From Serendipita indica DSM 11827 (lineage: Eukaryota > Basidiomycota > Agaricomycetes > Sebacinales > Serendipitaceae): a DNA stretch of 64,000 nt. The stretch spans positions 403,464 through 467,463 of the forward strand of contig CAJVGD010000017.1 in NCBI GenBank assembly GCA_910890315.1, written 5' to 3'. The translations under genes were made by a program, and so were the position numbers. Shown here piece after piece: positions 56,471-64,000 of this stretch. Each line of letters opens with the position of its first letter. Position 1 is the first letter of the stretch. The notes under the pieces are model-generated. The model had not been told where the DNA came from. It saw only the letters and a program-made list of their open reading frames with translations, and made no database searches.

Positions 56471-59115
56471 CAGATTCTTGCTGATCATTGCCTACGGGTG
56501 ATGACAGAGAGGCTGAGGTTCAATATTTGCGAGATTCCGTCGTCGTATCTACTCAACAGCGATGTCTTGAATACACTCTCATCCATAGAAGACTACATCC
56601 CATCCTGTTTACAGTACGCATCGCGATACTGGGTAGACCATCTGCAGGGTATACCTCCTGGTGAAGAAACGATAGTAGGAATCAGATATATCCTCAAGAA
56701 TCATTTCCTCTCTTGGCTCGAGGTCGCAAGTTTATGCTCATTTGCACACGCCTTACAGTCTATCCTAATTCCATTGATCGCGTGGCTGAAGGTGATTCCA
56801 TTCAGTGTTAAGGTCTCTCACTGACTACTCCTAGATAAACAATGGCGGGAGCCTGATACCATTCGCCACGGACATGCTTCGGTTCACGACCCATTTCATT
56901 GAACCAATATCGTCAAGTGCAGCACATATCTATATTTCTGCATTATCGTTGTCCCCAACGTCCTCAGAGGTGAAAAAGAACTACCAGGATCGGTTCCCAA
57001 GCGGGCTAGTCGTTTGTACAGGTGGCTATCGAAGCTGGTCGCCACTTCTTCTGACTTTGCGTGGACATAGCGGGATTATAACCGCTGTTACGATCTCTCC
57101 GGGTGGTGATCGTATTGCCTCTGGTTCGGAGGACAACACGATACGGCTCTGGGACGCCGAAACAGGCAAGCAAATTGGACAGCCACTTGAAGGACATACG
57201 GAAAAAGTCAATTCGGTCGCATTCTCGCCGGATGGTCGTCGTATTGTATCGGGCGCAAATGACAACACAGTACGATTATGGGATGCTAAGACAGGAGAGC
57301 AGATTGGACAGCCACTTCAAGGACATACAGACCGGGTTAGGTCGGTTATGTTCTCGCCAGATGGTTGTCGTATCGCATCTGGCTCGGATGATGAGACAGT
57401 AAGATTGTGGGACGTAGAGACAGGCGAGCAGGTGGACCACCCACTTCGAGGACATACAAACTGGGTTATGTCTATTGCATTCTCACCGGATGGTCGTCGT
57501 ATTGTATCGGGCGCAAATGATAAAACAGTACGATTGTGGGATGTAGAGACAGGCGTGCAGATTGGGGAGCCATTTAGAGGGCATACCGATTACGTCAGGT
57601 CGGTCGCGTTCTCACCGGACGGACTTCGTGTCGTATCTGGCTCGCATGACAAGACAGTGAGATTATGGGATATAGAAACGGGAAAACAGATTGGACGGTC
57701 ATTCGAAGGACATGCAAGCTTTGTTCTTTCGGTCATATTCTCGCCCGATGGCTATCGTATTGCCTCCAGCTCGGGTGACAAAACGGTACAATTGTGGGAT
57801 GTGGAGACAGGGAAGCAGGTTGGTCAGCCGCTTGTAGGCCATGCAGATCCAGTTGGATCCATTGCATTCTCGCCGGATGGTCACCGCATTGCATCCGGCT
57901 CAGATGACAAGACAGTCCGATTGTGGGGTGTAGAATCAGGCGAAGCTACTGTGCAGCCAGTTGAGGGACACGCAGACTCGGTCATGTCGGTTGCGTTCTC
58001 GCCAGATGGTCGCCTTATCGCATCTGGCTCGGGTGATAAGACAGTACGATTATGGGATACAGAGACAGGCAAGCAGATTGGAGAGCCACTTGAAGGACAT
58101 ACGAGATCAGTCAACTCCGTCGCATTCTCGCTGGATGATCGTCGTCTCGTCTCTGGCTCGGATGATCAGACAATACGATTGTGGGATGTAGAGACAAAAA
58201 AGCAAATTGGGCAGCCATTTCAAGGACATACAGACCGGGTTTGGTCTGTTGCGTTCTCTCCAGATGGCCTTCGTATTGTATCTGGCTCGCAGGATGAGAC
58301 AGTACGATTATGGAACGCAGAGACAGGCGAGCAGGTGGGGCAGCCTCTGAAGGAACATACAAACCCGGTGATGTCGGTTGCGTTCTCGCCAAATGGTTGT
58401 CGTATCGCATCTGGCTCCGGCGACCACACTGTACGATTGTGGGATGCAGAGACAGGCAAGCAGGTTGGACAACCACTTGAAGGACATATAGACTGGGTCA
58501 TTTCGGTCACATTTTCACCGGATGGTCGCCGTGTCGTATCTGGCTCAGGCGCCCGGACAATACGAATGTGGGATGTAGAAACAGGAGAGGAGATTGGGCA
58601 GCCATTTATTGGACACAGCGGCGATATTAACTCGGTCGCATTCTCGCCGAATGGCTGTCGTATCGTATCATGCTCGGAGGACCGGACGATACGATTATGG
58701 GATGCAGAGATAGGAGAGCAAATCGGGCAGCCATTGAGAGGACATACAAGTTATGTCAAATCGGTCTCATTCTCGCCAGATGGCTATTTTATCGTGTCTA
58801 GTTCAAGTGACGGGACTGTCCGGCTGTGGAATTCGACTAGTGAGAGCCTTGTAAGTGCTTCTGACCTTTCGTCTCGTGTCTATACTGAACTATCTAAAGG
58901 ATCTGCTTCCTAATCTCCACTCCGTAATTGACGGCGATGGATGGTTGCTCACACCAGATGGCAAGCCGCTTTTCTGGGTTCCGCCTCAGTTTCGCACTGG
59001 CCTTGTTCGACACGGAGTTCGTATCATGGGCCAATGTCAAAGATTGGAAGTTGACTTGTCCCGATCTGTCTATGGAGAAGAGTGGACACGAGTGACAGAA
59101 GCCAGGAATGACTAG
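54383..59115 (+). CDS. NACHT-WD40 NLR-like protein (NLR-3)
   Basis: Seven exons (54383-54766, 54814-54968, 55013-55187, 55235-56791, 56835-58850, 58900-59115) including one joining at 54968/55013 in phase 2; 1,500 residues, frame intact. The N-terminus starts MMSLFQKIFKK, then a helical domain (DKWLSRAALVLDLTKSAADA, GLAPLKGACEGMVTLLGSIQ, TLKILAQRIGTT). NACHT: Walker A GAGKSAIA, Walker B PIVVLDALDECGG, sensor TSREEA, GGLFIWAST, FRHQSFVDFLL. The bridge SAAHIYISALSLSPT leads to 14 WD40 repeats of the type HT..V.SVAFSPDGRRIVSGS.D.TVRLWD.ETG.QIGQPL.G. The tail LFWVPPQFRTGL...GEEWTRV is in its own exon. It belongs to a different NLR lineage from NLR-1/2: the P-loop has Ala instead of Thr after Ser, and the repeat consensus differs. 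Function by class: non-self recognition. Six exons are listed; the first splice set is firm. Confidence 0.9.
57055..58850 (+). repeat. WD40 repeat array of NLR-3, 14 units
   Basis: Fourteen 129-bp units. Strong DNA similarity is seen between neighbours (for example units 2 and 4 share RRIVSGAND, and units 8 and 11 are alike). Unit 7 is the most divergent (WGVESGEATVQPVEG). Two seven-bladed propellers fit. Confidence 0.9.
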
Positions 59116-60139
59116 TGACTTGTGCTAGTGGTGCGTTATTCATGGATATCTCCAGGCAAAAGTTGAAGATAGTGCAGGATCATAGTCTTGATGGATGCTT
59201 GAGGACTATACTTCAAGTATCGGAATATATTTTCGGATACGCTTCTGTGTTCCTGTTTCGTAATTAGTTAATGTCGATGGAGAAATATGCCACCAAGTTG
59301 GGCTTGTTGGACTTAACTACTCATCAAATAGACATATAGCCGTGCTGGTGAGGGCTTGGCAGATGGCCGTGCCGATTCTGCTGCAATCTAATACTTCTAT
59401 ATAGTCTACTACGAGGGTAAAGAGAACTTTGGCCTGCGTTCAAGCCGACGCACTCTCTATCCCTAGTTTGGCGCCATCGCTTCCTACAGTTACCGATATG
59501 ATTTTGAGATACAAGTGATATTGACAACTTTGTCCAGTTGCACCGTAATCATGATAGAGGTCCAGCCAACCGAGGCAGGGGTCGGGTGGAGAGCGACTCT
59601 CGTCCACGCTGAGCTGGTCTGTCTCGCGGATTGCCAGAGGCGGGAGTTTGCTACGTGTCCAAGTAGTACACGAGATATGTGTTGGCTGAACGAGTGGTGG
59701 TCTCCATGCTGGACACATTGCTGCGACGGCGCCCTCATTCTCAGAGTCCTGGGGTCCAGGATGATACGATGAAGAGACCGAGTTTCTATCTAAATGAGCG
59801 GATACAAGCCGCGGGAGCCATGGAGAGTCGCAGCAGAGGAGCGCGTTTAGACGAGGCGGCTGTGACTAAAGGCCAAGGATTCTACGTGTACGATCATCCA
59901 CGGTCCGTTTGTCAGCATCCTTGCTCGGGAGCCTTTACGGCCGCCATTTGGACCCGTCCTGTGCGTACCCTTTAATGCCGTTTGATCGCTCTATCTCCCG
60001 TGGCGGCCTGGACATGTCGTGCACCTTGAAAAGATGGGCCATCCGTACTGCTGGCGACTGACGCGTCCACTCGTCCCCCCCGTTTTCCATCTTCCGACTC
60101 GGACACTTTTCATCGGAGGATTCACCCTCGTCCGCTTGA
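59116..60139. other. Intergenic between NLR-3 and the second module
   Basis: About 1 kb without a gene I can support. Overlapping frames at 59440-59975 on both strands are unconvincing. This sequence is not present upstream of copy 1, so it is the original flank of the insertion point. Confidence 0.45.
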
Positions 60140-60145
60140 TATAAA
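60140..60145 (+). promoter_or_regulatory. TATA box of a truncated gene
   Basis: TATAAA lies about 45 bp before the ATG at 60186, with a clean leader between. Confidence 0.5.
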
Positions 60146-60185
60146 CCCAGCAAATCGTCCACTTGACTCTGGGAACTACAAGCAA

Positions 60186-60317
60186 ATGTCCGAAAAGGAA
60201 AAAGAGAGTAAGCCAGAGATCGCTTCGGCGACAGAGGCAGAGGCCACTCGCGTCAACAGCAGAGCATCAAATCGTCCGGCAGAAGAAGACCTGAGCAACA
60301 AGATCCCAATCCGGTGA
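60186..60317 (+). pseudogene. Beginning of a gene cut by the duplication breakpoint
   Basis: ATG at 60186 reads MSEKEKESKPEIASATEAE, then ATRVNSRASNRPAEEDLS, a charged, soluble N-terminus. It then runs into the duplicated segment at about 60297 and stops by chance at 60315-60317 after NKIPIR. A good TATA box and leader precede it. It looks like the first exon of a normal gene whose remainder was replaced or displaced when the second exonuclease-NLR module was inserted. Its original product cannot be named. Confidence 0.5.
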
Positions 60318-60620
60318 TTCACTGTGCCAATTCAAGCACATCTCCGATAATTGATACACTGTGAATAGATTTGGATCGTTTTCCTCGACCCACAGCCAGA
60401 ACTGGCTTGAGATCTCTTCGAATGCGATCATCTCGTGTCCTAAGTGGATGTGAATAGAGATCTCAGCTCATAAAAGACGGGATGGCAGCTAAAATACTGA
60501 GAGCTGAGCATGGTGTGTCAGAGCCTGGCGCGCAATCCATCTTATCCCCTTCCACGCTCAGCTCAGGTCAAGTCGCTACAATCTCATACACACAGAGAAA
60601 TCATTCAAGTCACGTCGACA

Positions 60621-61630
60621 ATGCTCGCTTCATACCAACTCTGTAACACGCACGAAACCCTCAGCATCGCACTCAAGTACCTCTCCACAGCCAAAACCGT
60701 CTACTTTGACTGTGAGGAACAGGAGCTCGGAGACTAAGGTGGCATTCTTTCCATCTTGAGTCTCAGGTGCGTGACGTCGACTTCTGAGGTCAAGAATTCG
60801 GCGACGCTCAGCATCTTCCTTATCGACGTGCCTGCGTTCCAGACATACACCCACCAAGCCAATACTTCTCCTCTTGTACCAGTATTCGCGATCCTGACCA
60901 GCAAAGAGGTCCTCAAGGTCGGGTTTGACCTGAGCATGGACGAGTCCGAGTTGCGTCACGGACACGATGTCGTGATCACACATGTCCTGGATCTTCAGAT
61001 TGTCGACTTGATGTGTCGCGACAAGAGCGAAGAGGCGGTTTTGCAGAGGTTGGCTGGATACTTGGCGCCTCGAGAGGTGTTTCGAAACCGAGAAATCTAC
61101 AAGCATGTCCTGAGGCTGAGTGGACTCGACAAGGCGCTCATAGATCAAGGACAGTCAGTGCCGCGCAAGCCCAGTGAGTCTGCCTCGTCGATTATCTGTG
61201 AGCTTACTCTGAGATGCGATAGAATTCGATCATTCCAAGTGGATGGATCGTCCTATTGATGAGGATAGCGTCGTATACGCCGCAGAGGACGTCTCTAAAA
61301 CTCAAGTCCTTTACAAACTCCTCGTTCGCAACCCACTCGTTAATGTCGGTCAAACAGAGCGAGGCTTACATCCGGTTACATGCGGCTGCGCGCCCAGATC
61401 GCACGAACAAGTATCTCAGTCATGGATTGCTGCCACTCGCAATCCTAGAGGGACCCACGACATTGCCCATCTCGGATAGCAAAGTGTGCTTGGGATGCAA
61501 GAGGTCTTTGCAGAAATCATGCTTTCAGACGAATAAGCAGGTTATTGGAGGGGGGAGCTTGTGCTTCGTGTGCCATGCCGTCGACCAGCATACGCTCGAG
61601 GCTCAGAGGAATCCGCCATATTCTCGTTAG
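60621..61630 (+). pseudogene. Exonuclease pseudogene, second module copy
   Basis: Near-identical to 53093-54116 but disabled. A CAA codon of the intact copy is TAA at 60735-60737, shortly after the DCE active-site pair. Between the YAAEDV motif and QSEAY a small replacement shortens the sequence by 8 bases (about 61347-61362), shifting the frame. Other changes are mostly single substitutions. The splice signals and the last CLGCKRSLQ and CFVCHAVDQ motifs are still visible, so decay is recent. Confidence 0.85.
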
Positions 61631-61955
61631 TGCTGACTGTAATACACTGCAGAACCATCCAAATACGACCAGAAATTAACCATATTTGATGTGGAGCAGG
61701 TTTTTGTGAACTGTTTACCGGCTGGTTCCAAAGCGTTCTAGATCTTGGGATTATGCACTGGTCAGCATCCGACCATATCATCAACTGCTGTTTTGTCTTT
61801 ACATTGCAACTAATTATTCTATTCTTAGCATCCCACGTGTTCGCCTCATTGTTACCTACAGGCGCAGACGCCAGACTCGAGGAATGCTGGATTGAGGAAG
61901 GCAAGCTCGAAGGAACTTGGCCTCCCAACCTCATCTAGTCTGAAGAAATACCATC
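61631..61955. other. Intergenic before NLR-4
   Basis: Short spacer, longer and rearranged relative to the equivalent 54117-54382. Probably holds the NLR-4 promoter; no clear TATA box. Confidence 0.45.
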
Positions 61956-64000
61956 ATGTCTCTGTTCCTGAGAGTATTTGGACGATTGAAGAAGCCCAAG
62001 AGTAAAGTCTCAAACGAGGCGCCAATCACTGCAGTACCAAGCCTTGTCCAGGCGGCAACCAGTGTCGCATCATCAATTGCCATGAAACGAGATCCAAACT
62101 TTGATGGCCATAGAACCGATACGATGGAACTGCCAAAAATGGAATCTGCCACCAACGAGGAAATTCAACAGAGCTCTCACCAACTGACCAGTGGATCAAA
62201 GACGGATAAATGGCTCGCTAGAGCAGCCCTAGTGCTTGATTTGACCAAGAGTGCCGCTGATGCGGGTGGTCTTGCGCCATTAAAGGGGGCATGTGAAGGC
62301 ATGGTTACTCTCCTGGGATCTATTCAGGTATGCCTCTAGCACCATGACTGGAATATGTACTCACCGGGATCCAGGCGGTCAAGGATAATCAGTCTTCTTG
62401 GTCCGAGCTCCTGCGGACTGTTCAAGAGCATACGACGGCACTCCAACGGCAACTGGACCAGCTGGGTATCAAAGATATACTCGAAGAGTGCGGAAACTCC
62501 ATAAGCGACCCAGTCAGGGATTACACAACGTGTGTTTATCCATACCTCCTTCAATGCGCACTCATCCACATAGCACACTCAAGGAGTTGATCGCCGATAT
62601 ATGCGCCGATTCAGGCCTCAACGAATCCGAGTTCGACACTGGTCTCACTTTGAAGATACTGGCTCAAAGAATAGGCGTCACAAAACTAGAGGCGGACACC
62701 ATTACTACGTACCAGCGACGATTGACGGATGCCAAAAGCGGGTTAATGGTTAGTTTCTCGCATTCGAGTGAGGTTCATTTTTTCATTTTGCCTAGCATGC
62801 CTTAATGCTCTACGTCACCATCTCTGTGAAAGCCACGGCAGAGAGGGACATCTTGAAAGACCTCTGGTCCAAACCGCGCCAACGCCCACAGGAGTGCCAA
62901 CCCGGAACGCGTGCGGAGATATTGGCCGAGTGTGAAGCTTGGTCAAAGGACTCTAATGCGCCGAATATCCTTTGGATTAAAGCGGCTCCAGGTGCCGGCA
63001 AGTCGGCCATCGCATCTACGCTGGTGGATACGCTCGGTATCAAGAAGAGGCGTCTAGGATCGAGCTTCTTCTTTCGTCGCCAAGAGACGGCTACTGTCAC
63101 TACCAGCGCGATTTGGCAGGGTATCGCGTATGATCTTGCACGACACCCTACCATTCGCCGACATCTTGCAGATAAGATGAGCAAGGAGGAAATCGACTTG
63201 ACGACGCCGAACATCGAGCATGTCTTTCATCAGTTGATTGGAGAGCCACTATCCAAGATTGGCAACGTTTCCGGGGAACAATCACCCATAGTCATCATCG
63301 ATGCGTTGGATGAATGTGGTGGTCTCGAGAGCGTCCGGTCGATGGAGTTTCATAAACTCATGCGCACGCTGACGGCATGGTCATCTCTCCCCTCCAGCTG
63401 CAAGTTGATTGTGACAAGTCGCGAAGAAGCAGAGATAGCAAGGATCTTTACTGGCCCCATATCGTCACATACGATTGATTTACTCGTCGGAGAGGGGACT
63501 GTGAGTCAGTCGACTAAAGATATTCAAGCTTTCTTGAGCGAGGAGCTTGGGGAAACCGCCAGAAGGTACTCTTATTTACCCAGAGGATGGCCTGGAGCAG
63601 CCGTCGTCGAAACATTGGCAATCAAATCCAATGGACTCTTCCTGTGGGCGTCAACGGTGGTGGAATATGTTCGCCGTGGTAATCCAAAGAAGCTCTTGGA
63701 GGAGATAATGCGCACCGAAAGCGTTATGGGCATGAACGCTCTCTACACCAAAGTAGTCGATACAGCCTTGCCCAACGCGGGAGACGAAACTATTCAAGAA
63801 TTACGGATGATCCTTGGCGCAATCATCGTCGCTGGGGAGACTCTGGACATCCGAACGATAGCGGAACTCCTCGAAATCGATCTTTCTACGGTCGAGTACA
63901 TATGCAACGCATTACGGCCGGTGTTGGAAATCAAGGGGGGGACTCGCTTCCGCCACCAGTCATTTGTGGACTTTTTATTGGACCAGAAAGCTAACGATTC
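61956..64000 (+). CDS. NACHT NLR-like protein (NLR-4), 3' end outside the window
   Basis: Exon 1 61956-about 62328 (MSLFLRVFGRLKK, then DKWLARAALVLDLTKSAADA, GLAPLKGACEGMVTLLGSIQ), then exons homologous to those of NLR-3 with the same splice positions (VKDNQSSWSELLRTVQ, TLKELIADIC, TLKILAQRIGVT). The fourth exon from about 62801 is open to the edge: Walker A APGAGKSAIA, Walker B PIVIIDALDECGG, TSREEA, NGLFLWAST, LRPVLEIKGG and FRHQSFVDFLL. About 680 residues are visible. The WD40 part, if present, lies to the right. It is the sister of NLR-3 by tandem duplication, with scattered amino-acid changes through the NACHT domain and no visible lesion. Confidence 0.88.

Larger units (their letters stand above)
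60297..64000 (+). repeat. Tandem duplication of the exonuclease + NLR module, copy 2
   Basis: Counterpart of 52769-56470; continues beyond the right edge. The exonuclease in this copy is broken, while the NLR frame is open as far as visible. Confidence 0.85.

Noticed and set aside
59440-59975. Overlapping frames between NLR-3 and the second module, considered as transposon remains
   Set aside because: No transposase or reverse transcriptase motif and no terminal repeats seen.

Overview
The window is nuclear DNA of a filamentous basidiomycete, most likely an Agaricomycete. Genes are cut by many short introns (about 37-64 nt, GT..AG, often with CTAAT/CTAAC-like branch sites). TATA boxes sit 75-110 bp before several starts. 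The family content is typical of mushroom-forming and Rhizoctonia-like fungi: giant NACHT-WD40 NLRs, an F-box/LRR protein, a degenerate basidiomycete protein kinase, a PL14 lyase, a GMC oxidoreductase and an Agaricomycete-type multi-pass membrane family. The genus is inference; I saw no rRNA, tRNA, CRISPR array or intact transposon.

Layout: 1-2353 holds the 5' part of an SH3 (probably Ras-GEF) gene. A gene-poor stretch runs to 5.2 kb. From 5.2 to 11 kb lie an alpha/beta hydrolase, a small mitochondrial-type membrane protein, a degenerate kinase and an F-box protein. NLR-1 (minus) fills 11.4-16.1 kb. It is followed by a FIST-domain gene, a tandem trio of small cysteine-rich genes (17.9-19.6 kb), a quinone oxidoreductase and RRP6. 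From 24.3 to 36.1 kb a module [multi-pass membrane protein + NLR] has been duplicated, giving membrane gene M1, an NLR relic, frameshifted M2, NLR-2 and M3. A housekeeping block follows: carnitine acetyltransferase, GMC oxidoreductase, phosphatidylserine synthase, PL14 lyase, an MFS transporter with a truncated tandem copy, UreG and a TMEM198-like protein. From 52.8 kb to the end a second module [3'-5' exonuclease + NLR] is duplicated in tandem, giving an intact exonuclease with NLR-3, then an exonuclease pseudogene with NLR-4, which runs off the right edge.

The theme is NLR birth and death. Four NACHT genes and one NLR remnant lie in 64 kb. The three whose WD40 part is visible each carry 14 WD40 repeats (two seven-blade propellers) and share a separately spliced C-terminal tail. 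NLR-2 has an apparent one-base frameshift between NACHT and WD40. Both NLR lineages multiplied as two-gene modules, and in each duplicated pair a partner gene is broken in one copy. The most novel-looking item is the tandem cysteine-rich family at 17.9-19.6 kb, which I do not recognise. The carnitine acetyltransferase shows a clear dual-targeting layout: a spliced mitochondrial presequence and a C-terminal AKL peroxisomal signal.
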